From: Lathyrus oleraceus
Lineage: Eukaryota; Streptophyta; Magnoliopsida; Fabales; Fabaceae
DNA length: 64,000 nt
NCBI RefSeq assembly: GCF_024323335.1
Contig: NC_066585.1
Location: 184,034,294 to 184,098,293, forward strand
Direction of reading: 5' to 3'
Positions 46,067-59,913 of the stretch are shown in pieces. The translations under genes were made by a program, and so were the position numbers. The notes beneath the pieces were generated by a model. It saw nothing but the letters and a program-made list of their open reading frames with translations. It made no database searches and was not told where the DNA came from. The first letter of the stretch is position 1. Each line of letters begins with the position of its first letter.

Positions 46067-49000
46067 TGTAAGACCCTAATTTTGACCCTAAGATCCCTCA
46101 TGGCATCACATTGGCTCATTGCAGTTTGCCTTAAGGATCATAGCATCTTGGCTCCTTACCCTAGGGTTAGGACTTGTATGAGTGGTTTGAGACCACAAAG
46201 CAAGCTTGAATTGTATATTATTGCTTTTCTTATTTTGTGTACTAACCAAAAGCACAAAAATATGTCACTAACATCTTTTGTTTTGAAGCTCAAGCAATCA
46301 TGAGATCCAAGGCTCCTATGAGGTCCCTATGCTCAATGAAATGACCAGATGAAGATGAAAGCAAGCATGACAATAGTCCCTAAAGATCTCAATCATCATA
46401 TATGTCTCCCAGATATCTCAATTTGTCAATTTGATCAAGATAAGCCAAAGGGCTTGAGGATTGCTTCCCAAGGAAACCCTAATTCAGTTGTGCATTAACT
46501 GTGCCTTGCTCATGAAGCAACCTCAACCTATGATCAAATTCAATCAAGAAAACTTCTTTCATTCATTATTTTATGCATATATGAGCCTATATGAGGCCCC
46601 TCAATCATTCATTCATCAGGATTTGAAGTTTGGACTTGAGAAGTTGACTAGTCAAGTCATCTAACTAAATTGAAATCCACTGAGACCTAACTTTTGATGT
46701 GTTTGTCAAATGATGATGACCCCAAGAGAAAAAATGTTCTTAATAACAACATGAACAACTTTCATGTTCATCAAAAATCCATTTAAAACTTGGAAGGTCG
46801 TCATTAATTTCAAAACATTATAGGTCATTTTGACTAAAACCCTAATTTTAGGTCAACTTCCCAAGGACCTAACTCCTTAATTTTTTATGATTTTTAGGTG
46901 AGACTAATTGAATTGGAAAGTTTGAGATGTCTAATTCAATTCTTATGTAGGACGAAATTTCATAATCCTAAAATAAACACATGTGATAATACAAAACATT
47001 ATAGGTCACTTTGGACCAAAGCCATTGAATCTTCAAAAAGTCCAAGTTCAAGTGACCATAACTTACTCATTAAAATTCCAAATGATGCAAACTTTAAGTC
47101 CAAATTGATTTTCTTGAAATATCTACAACTTTTATGTTGTAGGTTTTTCCATTTGAGGCATGTATAATTGAAACAGAAGGGCTTGAAGTTGGTCACTTTT
47201 GGCAAATTTTTCAAAGACATGTTTTGTACATCAAACTTCATGGCCAGTTTTCATAAATTTCCAAACTCCAAATGGATTTTTTTTCAACATAGCTTTTGTT
47301 CCTTATGTCAAGACCTTTCCAACCATTACTCACATGCCTATGTTTGGATTTGTTATGTATGACTTTCGAAGAAGGGAACATTTAGGCCCAAATATGAAAT
47401 TCACATGAAACCTTCATGCACAAGCAATTTCCATTCAATCTGCACGTCCAAACCTTCTCCAAATCACTTCAGCTTGCAATTCCAATTGGTTTTAGGCCTC
47501 ACATGCGCCTGTACAGGCCCATGCATGGAGGATCCAATGATCATGCACACGAGTTCCATTCACTCTCCTTGCAGCTTCAGCTATAAATAGATGCATTGCT
47601 TCATTCAATTCTCAACCTAAAGGCGCCTAAAACTCTATTGGAATTGAATCCCAACCTCACACCAAAGGAATTTCGCATTTTCATTTCTCTTTTTCAAGTT
47701 TGATTTTCAACAACATCAGTTGATCTTCAATACTAATTCCTAAGCCTTGCACTCATACCATACCTCAAGATCAAGCTGCAAGCAAGAGATTGGTTGGATC
47801 GTGCTCATCAAAGTTGCACTTCAAAGGTTTACATCTCAATTGTTTTGCTTTGAATCTCATCATATATTGTGTTTTGCTTGAGTTTGCTTGGTTTTCTGAA
47901 GTCCTCGTGTGAGAGGCAAGCCAATGGTGGCTTTAATTTCATGAATTGATGAACTGCATATTGAACACCTGGATTTTCCATCTCAAATTTCTCCTTCCAT
48001 AGGGATCTTGAGTGTAATCCAAGGGTACAGGGGTGATGTACATTACCCCAACTTTAATTTGATATAAGGCATGTGTGGTTTGGTTGAGGTTGCAAAACCT
48101 ACAACTGGTGGCCGGTTTCTGTTGGCTCACCGGAGAAGACGGTGGTTTCCACCACCGTCCCTACGTGGCATCTCTTTGGCCCTTGGATCCAATTGCCATG
48201 ATCTAATTTGAGCCTTTGCCTTGTTTGACCTTTTTTTAAATGTTTTGCAACGCGTTTGACTAATGTAATTGGTGAGCGCGGGTATCTGAGCCACATGATG
48301 GTCCACGTCTATTAATGAGGTTGGATCATGCGCTCCAGATTTTTTCTTTTTTTATAATTTCTGTTTTGTTTTCTTTAAATCCATTTATTTTCAAAAATTC
48401 ATAACTCCTTTATTTGGAATCACAAAAATATGGGACCAATTTTTAAAATCTAGTTTCATAATCTGATTTTTAATTACTTTTGGGATTCCAATTAATATTT
48501 TTTGTGAATTATTTTGTCCTTAATTGTTTTTAATTCATTTTAAATACTTTTAGATGTTCAAAAATGCCAAAAATATTTTCTTAATACATGTGGATGATGA
48601 TAAGTCTATGAAAAATATTCTCATCAATTTCTTAATTGATTTGACATTTATTAGAGATTTTAGTCCATTTGTGTTATTTTTTTTCATTTTTAATTGTTTA
48701 AAAATAGTTTCTGGTTTCAAAAAATGTTGAGAAAATTTGTCAAACCTTGTTTGACCATGTTAGACTTATGATGATCCAATTGGACTTCTCCAAGTTGATT
48801 TGAATTGGATTTAAAGTTTGACCTTACTTTGTCCATTTTATTTTATGTATTATTTTAATTCCAAAAAATACCAAAAATATGTTTGACCTTTCTTGACTTC
48901 TAATCTTCATTTCACTTCTGTTTACCATTGATTGATGTTGATTCTATTCACATTTGATCATTATGTTTTGGTTATGTCATTTGAATTTTCATTTTGTACA

Positions 49001-50932
49001 TTTCATCTTCATCTTCTATCTTCTTCTTTTTCTTTTGACCAATGAGTTAATGATTTATGGTTAGCCTTGACATATGAGAGGCTTAACCTTCTTTGATCCA
49101 AATCAAATTCAATTTGATCAAAGATCACGTGAATTGCTTTGTGTCCAAGATAGGTTGCTTCTTGGTCAAGCAAAAAACCTAAAACCCATACAAGGTCACT
49201 CTTCTTTTCTTTTGGCATGGCAAGTTGTAGGAGCTTGCCTTACTAGTCATGATCTCTAACTTGTGTTTATTTGCCTATAGTTTTATTGACCGACCTCAGA
49301 TATGTGCGACTACTACATTAGTCCACTAACGATTGCTTAACATAGCGCTAAATTTTCTTATGGCACACTAACACTAACTACTAATTACTAACTTTTAATT
49401 CAAGCATTTAATTCTTGTAATTTACTTTAATGCAATTTAATTTCTTGCTCATTTATTCATATTGTCTTTTCCCTTTGCTCATTTGAGCTCATGTTTATGT
49501 TTATGCCATTTGCCTTTTGCTCACTTGAGCAAATTATTGTGTAAATATACTATTGCCTTGTGCTTGTTTTATCTTTGTTTGTGTCAACCCAATGCAAAAA
49601 GGAGAAAGGACTTAGAATTAAGACCTCACCTATGCTTAATGGAGTGTCAAGAGCAACTAGGCCTCATGCCTTTAGAATGCTAAAATTGATTGAAGAGTAA
49701 CTGGGCCTCATACCTTTAGAATGCTTAATCTTGAAGTTGACTTGAAAGGACCCCCTAATCTAAAGTCTCTTTGTCCATTCCTCTTATTGCATTATGAACT
49801 TTTTGATTGTTTGTTCTTGTGTGATAGGGATTCCAAACTTGAGCTAGTTAGAAGGACCATTGTCATGAGCATCCAAGTTAAGACACAAGTCAAATGAAGA
49901 CCCTAGGAGCTTGATTGAATATTTGTTTGATTGCTTGAGTTAATTTCTAAGTCAAAAGGAAAGGAGCATCTTGAATCATCTTTAAGATCTCAAGAAAGGA
50001 ATTCCAAGGGTTTTATTCTCTTCTCTCATCTTTGCATGTTTCGGACTAGCCCTTCTCTTCTTCCCCCCACTCTAACCCAAGCCAAACTTATTTTATGCAA
50101 ACATTGACATTGTCTTCAAATTATAAACCTAGGTCATATGCCTTTGATTTTTCAAACTCTTTTCATTAATACTTATTTTGAATTGAATCTTAAGTCAACT
50201 TTGACTTCATTTTGTGAATACTTCTAATTTGTAAATACAACTCACTCAAGTTTGCTTTTATGGTTCCAATGACCACCCCTGTTAAAACCTTTTTCATAAA
50301 CATTAGCCATAGGTTTGAGTTATCATAGTGGTTGATGTAAACCTCACTTCATCCTTAGTGATTGGACTATAAGTCTTCCATACTTATTTTAGGGTGGATC
50401 CCTCACTAGTATGTTGAAGCTCTCCTCACATGGTGGATTGTTGGTGTAGGTTGAGTTTTCTCCCTTTGATAACAAAAAACCTTAAGGTTTTTGACAAATC
50501 AATTCACCAACTTCTTTTGAGATTTTTACCCCGAACTAAGAGGTTTTGATCCTACCTTTGTGATGGTACGTAAGCAATGGGTTCATCCATTCAAACAACA
50601 AAATTGTAAATAATTTGTATATTCTTTTCTCATCTCCCCAATCATGTTTGCACAAATATTTTCACAAATACAATCTACCATACAACTTTGCAAAAAGGGC
50701 TCCCTTAGAGTACTAAGGATGTTTTGGGTTCTTAAAACCTTCTCATTGCATAACCAACCCCCTTACCCATATCTCTGACATTTTTATTAGTTTTTGATTT
50801 GATAAAACTTCTCGGTTTTTGTTCACTTTCTAACCTTTCCCTTGGATAAATAGAAGTGCGATGGCGACTCGAATTGTATGATTTACTTTTGATTTAGTCA
50901 ATAAATCTAAAGGTAACGAATACCCCGCTACA
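46067..50932 (+). repeat. 3' LTR of Ogre C
   Basis: TG...CA unit of 4,866 bp aligning end to end with 19187-24052, with scattered substitutions and small compensating indels (for example an extra repeat at about 46580 and a shorter run at about 48435). TATAAATA is at 47582-47589. It is followed by the GTACA duplication at 50933-50937. Confidence 0.95.
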
Positions 50933-50937
50933 GTACA

Positions 50938-51673
50938 TAGTATAAATCAAATATTCTTTCCACTACCTGATATCATAGGTAAGGACAGTATTATACATTA
51001 CAATTGTCACTGCATTTATGGGTAAAGGACAACACGCAATACACTCCTCTCACCATCCAACAGTGAACAACCATTATATTTGGTTTCCCCATTTTCCCCT
51101 TCAACGATCTTCTTCTTATGCTATATAAGTAGGACTTGGAGACTTAAAGAAAAATAAGTTGAATGATGAAGCGCTATAACAATTTGACAAGTCTATTTCT
51201 TTGTGAAAAACTATCAATTTTGTATACAATTTTACTGTAAGTGTTTGTAATTCATTTGTGTAAAATCTGCTTATGTAGGAGCAACTTGTAACACACAAAC
51301 TCTTATTCAAACTATTTGTTTGATTCCTTAAGGAGACTAGGGTATAGTCGGATCCTTAAGAAGACAAAGAAGGGTATTCTTTGTGATTCCTCAAGGAGAT
51401 TATGGTATAGTCGAATCCTTGAGAAGACAAAGAAGGTTATTCTTTGTGATTATTGTAATCAGTTGATTATAATGGATTAAGTCCTTGAGTATAAGGCGAA
51501 ATCACCTTGGTGGGTGGAATGGAGTAGCTTTGAGTTTCAAGCGAACCAGGATAAAAATACTTGTGTTCTTATCTCTTTGTTATTACCATTTAAGTGGTAT
51601 TTTTGAGTTGGTAAAAAGCTTTTGTTTTTAAAAGCCAATTCAAGCCCACCTTTCTTGTGTTTTCACACCTTCA
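50938..51673 (+). repeat. 5' LTR of copia B, second part
   Basis: Continues the LTR interrupted at 19186. It has a TATATAAG box at 51123-51130, two tandem copies of a unit around GATTCCTCAAGGAGA (51331-51440), and ends CACACCTTCA at 51673 just before the primer site. Confidence 0.8.
51123..51130 (+). promoter_or_regulatory. TATA box of copia B LTR
   Basis: TATATAAG in the expected mid-LTR position of a Maximus-like element. It is now separated from its upstream U3 by the 31.7-kb Ogre C. Confidence 0.6.
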
Positions 51674-51675
51674 AT

Positions 51676-51687
51676 TGGCATCGGAGC
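51676..51687 (+). other. Primer-binding site (initiator tRNA-Met type), copia B
   Basis: TGGCATCGGAGC resembles the canonical copia TGGTATCAGAGC with two transitions, two bases after the LTR end. Confidence 0.75.
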
Positions 51688-51762
51688 CTCGGTTCTGATT
51701 ATGATAAAAGATTTATCAACACTACATCGTGTTCAGTGTTGATCTATTTTGTGGGAGAAACA

Positions 51763-53215
51763 ATGGTCGCTACTAACACTGCTAACATTGTTGACAACAA
51801 TGAAAGAGATCACTACAATGCAAACCCACCCATCTTTGATGGTGAGAAATTTGATTATTGGAAACATAGAATATAAATTTTCTTTCTTGGTTACAATGTT
51901 GACCTCTGGGATCTGGTAGTCGATGGCTATGTTCACCCAGTTAATGTTGAAGGAAATAATATAGCCATAAGTGATATGACAGATTAATAGAAGAGGGATT
52001 TCAAAAATCATCATAAGGCCAGAAATATAGTGTTAAATGTTATCTCTTATATTGAGTATGAGAACATAACAAACAGATATTCTGACAAATCCATTTTCGA
52101 CTCTTTGAGGATGACTCATGAGGGGAATGCTCAAGTAAAGGAAACAAATGTCTTGGCCTTAATCTAGAAATACAAGGCATTTAGAATGGAGGATGATGAG
52201 ACATTTGAGACTATGTTCTCAAGGTTTCAGATACATGTTTCAGGACTAAAAGTTCTGGATAGAGGATACTCTAAGCTGATCATGTCAAGAATATTATCAG
52301 AAGTCTCCCTAAATAATAGAGACAAATGGTAACTACTTTGAAGCTGGAAAAAGACCTTAATTGTATTAGTCTTGAAGAACTTATTAGTTCTTTGAGAAGC
52401 CATGAGATTGAACTCGAGGAAGATGAACCTCAGAAGTGAGGCAAGTCTATTGCTCTAAAGTCCAATCCTGAGAAGACAAGAGCTTATAAAGCCGAGGAAG
52501 AATCAGGTGCTTTTGATGAAGACTCAAAAGATGATAATGAGTTGTATTTGATTTCTAAGAGGGTCAACAGACTCTGGAAACATAGGCATAATGGGCAAGG
52601 AAAGTTCAAAGGATTTAGAAGGACTGATGGTCATTCTGATTCTTCGTCTGGACAGAAGAAGCATGGTTCTGGTAAAGAGGTTACCTATTTTGAGTGCAAG
52701 GAGCCAGGCCACTACAAAAATGGATATCCTAAGCTGAAAAAGGACAAAAGACCTAATAAAAAAATTTCTAAAGGCAAGAAGGGGTTGATGGCTACATGGG
52801 ATGATTTAGAATCTGAAGAATAAGATTATGACGAACAACAAGCCAACGTTGCATTGATGGTAACAACAGCTGATCTAGAAGGTTATGAAGAACCAAAAGA
52901 CAAGATGTTGTCAGATTCAGAATCAGACTCCGATTATGAAGGGGTATTTTATGAACTATCTCTCTCTGATTTAGAATTATGTCTCTCTAAAATACTGGAA
53001 AAGTACCAGAGTCTTCAAAATAGGTACAAGGACCTTAAACAAGTCCAAGTAGCGGCTACTAAAACTCGTAGTGAGCTTGAGAAAGATATTTCTTCACTAA
53101 ATGAAAAATTATTTTCTTTAGAAAGTAACAACTCTGCTTTGAAAAGTAAAATTTCAAAAATAGAGGAAGAAATAGTCTCAAAAGCTTCTAGTACTTTCTG
53201 GCTAAAAGCATAGAT
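51763..53215 (+). pseudogene. Copia B gag remnant
   Basis: Start ATG at 51763 (MVATNTANIVDNNE); NPPIFDGEKFDYWKHR is the usual SIRE-type gag N-terminal block. Stops at 51874, around 51985 and around 52165 and frameshifts near 52320 break it. The zinc knuckle at about 52683-52730 reads YFECKEPGHYKNGY where CX2CX4HX4C is expected: first and last Cys are Tyr. A coiled-coil part at 52854-53213 closes gag. Confidence 0.85.
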
Positions 53216-55747
53216 AGAAGCAAAATGGATTCTTTGATCTATGGAGTTTGAAGAAATGGAAAGAAAGGTTTAGGTTGTACAAAAACTATAAAACCTGATG
53301 AAAGTCAGAAAGTTAAACCAAAACCTCTCTATGAGCATTTCGTGCCTGCTGGAACTGAGCTCGATGTGTCTGCACAAACACAAAAACATACAAAAGGTAA
53401 GAACTCAGTTCTGAAATCTAAGTATCATGCACAAATTCCCCATGATTATCCTTCTGTGCAAAGACCCAAAGTTGTAAGAAACTCTGGGAAAACTAATAAG
53501 AGAGGACCCAGAAAGTGGGTACCTAAGGATAAAATAATTTATAATGCAAACATCCTTGGCAGCTCAGCTGAAACACCGACCATGGTACTTGGACAATGGA
53601 TGCTAGCGACATATGAGGGAATACGCTCTATCTTCCAAGATTTGGAACTTAAGCTTGGAGGCTTCGTTGGTTTCTGAGGAAACCAGAAAGGTAAGACCAT
53701 TGGCTCCAGAACTATTTGTAACGGTAAACTTCATTCTATTACTAATGTTTTTTTGGTAGATGGTATGATGCATAACCTATTGTCTATTAGTCAAATTAGT
53801 AACAATGGTTATGATATCATCTCTAATCAAAAGTCTTGAAAGGTTCTTAGTCAGAAAGATGGTACAATCCTCTTTAACAGAAAGAGAAAGAACAACATTT
53901 ATATAATCAGACTTTCTGATCTTGAGGATCAAAATGTTAAATGCTTAATGTTTGTTAATGAGGAGCAATGGCTATGGCATATATGTCTGGGCCATGTTAT
54001 CATGAGAAGGATTTCTCAGCTAAATAAGCTTGGATTAGTCAGAGGCTTACCCAACCTGAAGTTTGCTTCAGATGCTCTTTATGAAGCATGTCAGAAAGGC
54101 AAGTTTTCTAAAACATCTTTCGAAATGAAAACTATTGTTTCTACCTCTAGACCGTTAGAACTTCTGCACATTGATTTGTTTGGGCCAACGAAAACTGCTT
54201 ATATCAATGGTAAGAAGTATGGATTGGTCATCATTGATGACTATAGTCGTTGGAGATGGGTAAAGTTCTTGAAACATAAGAGTGAGGCACATTATTTGTT
54301 CTCTACTTTCTGCTCACTAGTGCAAACAGAAATGAATTGCAAAATAGCCAGAGTCAGAAGTGATCATGGTGGAGAATTTGAAAATAAATATTTTGAAAAT
54401 CTTTTTGATGCAAATGGCATTTCCCATGAATTCTCCTGTCCTAGAATTCCACAGAAAAATGGAGTTGTAGAAATGAAAAATATGACTTTGCAAGAAATGA
54501 CCTGCACCATGATCCAAGAAACTGATATGGCTACGCATTTCTGGGCTGAAGCAGTTAACATGGCTTGCTATATTTAGAACAAGATTTCTATTAGAACTAT
54601 TATGGGTAAGACTACCTATGAATTATGGAAGAACAAAAAGCCAAACATTTCTTCCTTTCATCCTTTTGGCTGTGAGTGTTTTATGTTGAACACTAAAGAG
54701 AATCTTAGCAAGTTTGATTCCAAAACACAAAAGTGTTTATTTGTTAGGATATTCTAAATGCTCTAAAGGCTACATAATCTTTAACACTGAAACACGGATT
54801 ATTGAACAATCAATTCATGTCAGATTCAATGATAAGCTTGACCCTGAAAAGTCAAAGCTAGTTGAGAAATTTGCAGATATGAAGATTAACTTCTCATAAT
54901 ATGAAGATAAAGACTCAAAAGGAAAAGCAAAGGATGCTAAAGAAACAGACTTAGAAACGACTCAACCAGAAGCCACTGTTGGTTTAACTCATCAGAAGAA
55001 GAGTAGATCAAAAGCCTCTCATTCTGAAGAATTGATTATGGGATATAAAGATGCACCAGCTAGAACTAGATCTTCATTCAAACCTTTTGAAGAGACTCTT
55101 CTAGGTTTGGCATCTCTAATAGAGCCCACGTCTATTGATGAAGCTCTTCTGGATAATGAATGGATTATGGATATGCGAGAAGAAATGAATCAATTCACCA
55201 GGAATAATGTCTGGGATCTTGTTCAGAATCCAAAGGGTTTCCATGTTATTGGAACCATATGAGTTTTCAGAAACAAGCTTAATTAGAAGGGCAAAGTTGT
55301 CAGAAACAAGGCTCGACTGGTAACACGAGGTTATAGTCAACAAGAAGGTATAGACTATACATAAACCTTTGTTCCAGTTGCCATGTTAGAGTATATTCGT
55401 CTTTTAATTTTGTTTACAGTCAATCATAACATCATCATTTATCATATGGATGTTAAGAGTGCTTTCTTAAATGGATACATTTTTGAAGAGGTATATATGC
55501 ACCAACCTCTTAGTTTTGAAAGTTCTCAAAATCCTGACTTTATTTCTAAATTGAAAAAATCATTATATCGTCTGAAGCAAGCTCCCAAAGCTTTGTATGA
55601 CAGACTACGTAACTTACTTTTGGAAAATGATTTTACCAGAGGGAAAGTGGACACAAATCTCTTTTGTAATACCTTTAAGAATGATATTCTAGTTGTGCAA
55701 ATTTATGTTGATGATATTATTTTTGGTTCTGCTAATGCTTAATTATG
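53216..55747 (+). pseudogene. Copia B pol remnant, first part (protease, integrase, RT)
   Basis: Protease active site at about 53590 reads LDNG (expected LDSG) followed by a stop, in a frame different from the surrounding open frames. Integrase at 53948-54577: zinc region with the first Cys changed to Tyr (YEAC), core HIDLFGP, RSDHGGEF and NGVVE present. RT at 55032-55262 and 55383-55742 ends with YVDDIIFGSANA. Several stops and frameshifts. The frame is interrupted just after the catalytic YVDD by solo LTR E. Confidence 0.88.
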
Positions 55748-55752
55748 CAAGG
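55748..55752. other. Left TSD of solo LTR E (CAAGG; right copy CATGC)
   Basis: Left pentamer CAAGG and right pentamer CATGC (59914-59918) match at 3 of 5 positions. The coding sequence of B reads on correctly across the site when one copy is removed, so they are a decayed duplication. Confidence 0.6.
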
Positions 55753-58700
55753 TGTCGCGATGGGAATCAGAGATCAAGCTATTTTATTATCTTGACTCAC
55801 AAAACTAGATTTCACCATCGAACTTTATTGTTTTCAAGGGAAAAGATCAAAACCCGCAATGAATATGCAAAAAGAAAAAAACAAGGCTAAGATGCAAAGC
55901 AAATAAGATTTCTAAGGTACAGGGGGTGATTATACTAAGGGAAGTTACTAGCACCATAAGTATATATAGTATCCTATAAGAACATCTAGAAAATATTTGT
56001 GTTTGTTGAAAAGTTCTTTGCTAAAAAATTAGGGAGATGAGAAAATAAGTGTTTTTTTTATTGTTTTTTTATTTGGAAAGACATAAAGTCTTGTGCCTAT
56101 GTACCAATGAAGGATCAAAACCTCGTAGTTCGGGGTACAAATAACAAAAGGGTTTGTTTAGTTGATTTTAAAAGAAGAGACAAGTTTTCACCTTAAGAAA
56201 AATATTCATCTAAACCACCACAAATATGAGAAGATGGATCTTTGTATCATTATAAAGGAAGGGCTCTAACTTGGATATAGAATCTACAAGTATGTCACTA
56301 ACTCCTTCATATGGAAAATAATAAACATCAATTTCAATCATTACTATGGGGTAGGATATTTATATCTCAACTATAAAGATGATTCATGTCTAGCCTCTTT
56401 TGAGAAAGGGTTTAAAGCAAAAAAGCCAAGTGGCAAAAGTTTTGAATGAGATTTGTGTTTTTTAGTCTTATAGAAAGAGTTTGATATACTTAAAGTGTTT
56501 TGAAACATTTATGAAGAAAGAAAGTTTGAAAATTCAATGACCTAAAGTCAAGGTTTTTTATAAAAGAAGTTCAAGTTTGAAAAATCCTAAGATTGGAATA
56601 GGGTTTAGAAGGGGCTAAAGGGCACAAGGTGGGTAAAGGAAGCTACAAACACACACAATCAATATGCAAATGACAATAATCAACTATAATTCATTTCCCT
56701 TGGATTGAAACATAAGCACAAGTATCATGCAAGAAATATCATGGATTAACAATATGCACTAAGCAAGCATATGAACAAAATCACTACCATATATTAAGCT
56801 TAAATATCTGAAGACACCAATCAAGGCCATCAATAAAGAATGAAGCAAAATGAATGGCATAGAGAATAGTTCCTAACACGTGGATCATACAAGCATACAA
56901 GAAAAAATACCTCAGGAATAATTTTACTAAGTTCATCAAGTCAAAACATCAAACAAGATATATCATGATATCAATCACAAGACATGTAAAGCAATGGTCG
57001 AGGCATTTAAAAATGGACCTGTAAGGAGCATACAAGCATGTTAAAACTTGAACAACCATGTCATACATCAAGACTAAAGCAATGTTTCAGATCAAGTTCA
57101 AAGTACATAAAAGCATCATTTTATGACAAAAGTTCACATCATACACGGGTTCAATTCATTAGGGTTCATGCCTCTAAGGTTCATACATTAGGGTTTCAAA
57201 GCAAGTCATCAACCATAAATATCCATGTACTTCAAGCACAAATCAAACAAACAAGTTATCATCAAGTCTAAGTCCAAGTATAATCAAGGTGTTCAACACA
57301 TATGGATCGAAATGGGAGCAAATTAATCATGGGAAAATTGAATCAAAGCATACTTAAATGAAAAATAAAAAGGAATAAATAATAAAGTTTTCTTTGGATT
57401 TTTTAATATAAAATTAAAAACTAAATAACAAAGTAAATATTATTTTTAAATATGAAAATATAGAAAAGAAAATAAATAAAAATAAAAAGAGAAAAGGGGA
57501 GGAAAAGGAGCAAAATGGTGCATGGGAGGGGTCGATCCCATGACCCCTATGTCACAAACATACACCAAACCAACACATCAACAATTGCACCAAGGCAGGC
57601 TTGCCATTTACAATGTGCATCCAACATAAAATATATTAAAACAAAATTAAAAAAAAAAACACAGAACTTCATCTTCTTCCTCGTGACGTTACTATAACTT
57701 TTTTTTAAATGCAACTTCCTCCTTTTGTACCAAATCAAACATTTAAACATATCATTTTGCTTAGAATTTGATGAGGAACCCAACTATAACATTAAGTAAT
57801 GAATTTCAAACAAAACCAAAGAAGACCTAAAATTTCAAAATGAAATTAAATCGCATACAAGATAAATCGATGCCCATTTTCATGGGGCTTTCATTCCTCA
57901 CATTATAACAAGCATAATGGTAACAAGAATGAACATAAATGACTCTTAAATGGTAGAGTTATAAATATGAAAATGTTACCAAACGGAGTGTGTCTATTTC
58001 ATCTTCAGACATACTTCCAGATGAAAAATAATGATCCCTCTAGCTTCCTTGAGTTCCCAGGAGTGCAATGGTGTGTTTAGAATTACTTGAAACCTTCTAA
58101 ATCATTTTAACCAAATCCACTTGCAAATGGAAGAAATGAAGTTTGGTTATTGAGTTTGAGGTGCTATAGCTTGTGTTTAATGCATACAAAAGCTTATGTA
58201 AGGTGTTTATGGATAAAAAATGGAAGGAAAGTGAAGGATGAGTAAAAATTCGAAAAACGGATTTAGTGGAGTTTTCAAGTTATGACACAAAGTGATTCTG
58301 AGTTTGGATGAGTTTTTTATTATTTTTTGGTGTTTCTTCTTTTTTTTCTTGTCCTTTAGATGATGAATGGAATGCTACATTTATAGAGAATTGGTTGAAC
58401 AAATTTGGATAAATATTTGGCATTACTCAATGGATATTGATCAAAAACCAAAAAGATGGTTAAAGGTACAAGTAGCCTTATGCTCTAGCATTGTTGCAAG
58501 TTGACATTTCTTAGCTTTTTTCTCTTGGTTAGACAAGCTACCTCTAGTATTCATAATGGATATCATAACTTGTTGAAGGAGTTTTGATCCAAAAGCACTT
58601 TTCATGTAGTGCACAAAATGTAATTTAAGATGTACCATTGGAGCAAACTTTTATCCCTTGAATAAAGGTCAATTTGGCTCAAGTTTGGTATCGATTTGCA

Positions 58701-59913
58701 GATATCAGAAGATACTTCAAATATTATATTGATATCATCTTAGGAAAATGTTTGAAAAATTCCCTAATTTGGCTCCAAATACATGTGAACCAAACTAACC
58801 AAAACACTTAGAAAAATTCTGGATTTTTGGCCATTGATCAACAACATGAGACCTCCACTCTAGCCCCTTATTTCTCTTAATTAACAAAGGCTTTTTTGAT
58901 CAAATTTTCCACAAAGATGAAGTAGGAAGTATGCTCTTTAAATGCATCACTAAAGCATCAAGAACGCTTTTCTGGATTATTGGCAAATTGGTCATAAAGT
59001 CATGCACTTGGAAAGGCTAAAGACTTAAAAATAATTCTAAGTGTTTTGAAACTTTCAGCAACTTGAAACCTCAACTTTCACCATCAATATCTTCCACTTC
59101 AAGAAATATTTTAGCCTAAAATTTTTATCATCTTGTAGTATCAAACATAATCTTTAATTGTAGCCCTTGTTTTCCCAAAATAGATGCTTGAGGAAGAAGG
59201 TACAATCTTGGAAAGTTGGTCACTTGAACATGAAATTTTGGGACTTATAGAATTTTTCAAAACCCTAATTTGGACAAGTCTTGATATTTTCTTGATTTCC
59301 TTGATTTAACTTGATCAAATTCAATCAACTTTCATATTTCTTTTATCCTTGACTTGAGAAACCCATAGTTGACCAAAAATGTTAAAAGTCAAACTTTGAC
59401 TTTGAGGATATGTTGACTTTTTATCAATTGAACCAAAATTCTTCAACTATCAATATATCAAAATTCTTGAGCCAATTGAATCACACTAGTGGGCTATGAG
59501 GAAGCATTTGAGACCTTTGAATCATGTTTCAAGACATGAGATCATGTTTTGGTTAAAAAGTCAACATCAAGCTAACTTTGACCAAAAACCCTAATTTGAA
59601 GCATCTGATGAATTGTAGCTTGTTGAACTTGAGTTGATGCAAACATCAAACTTGATTATTGATGGAGATAATCTCTTGATCATCGTGAGTGATTAGAGGA
59701 TCTTGAGATGTTAAGGACCATACTAAACCTTGATTGGTCAACCACTTGAACTCCTTGGTGCAAAACCCTAATTTGTGAACAAAGCAAGCAAGATATATTT
59801 TTGTATTTTCAAGGGGTTAAAAAAACATAAAAATAACCATTGTTTGTGACCTTGATGCTATGAAAATGATTAAAATAAGGTGAAATCTTAGGGATAAAAA
59901 TTAGGGTATGACA
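55753..59913 (-). repeat. Solo LTR E, Ogre family, minus strand
   Basis: On the minus strand it starts TGTCATACCCTAATT (59913) and ends CGCGACA (55753), 4,161 bp. The terminal regions align with the LTR of G (for example the block around GGATCAAAACCTCGTAG at about 56110 and at 1750). A TATAAATG box on the minus strand lies at 58385-58378. No internal Ogre sequence flanks it; both sides are RT of copia B, so it is a solo LTR left by LTR-LTR recombination. Confidence 0.85.

Larger units (their letters stand above)
19187..50932 (+). mobile_element. Ogre C: full-length Ty3/gypsy (Tat lineage) element with nested Athila D
   Basis: Two 4,866-bp LTRs starting TGTAAGACCC and ending CCGCTACA, flanked by GTACA duplications, bound 31.7 kb. 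Subtracting the nested element D and its duplicated site (8,741 bp) leaves about 23.0 kb, within the known size of Ogre. Inside, in order: tRNA-Arg primer site, leader, ORF1, gag-pro, intron, RT-RNase H-integrase, long 3' UTR. Coding frames carry only a few stops and frameshifts. The two LTRs differ by several percent by eye, so the insertion is older than that of D. Confidence 0.95.

Noticed and set aside
57515..57783. Short ORFs on both strands near 57.6 kb
   Set aside because: Lie inside solo LTR E, low complexity, no domain.
55753..59913. DNA transposon or host intron inside copia B RT
   Set aside because: Ends and internal blocks match Ogre-family LTRs and the flanks form a decayed 5-bp TSD.
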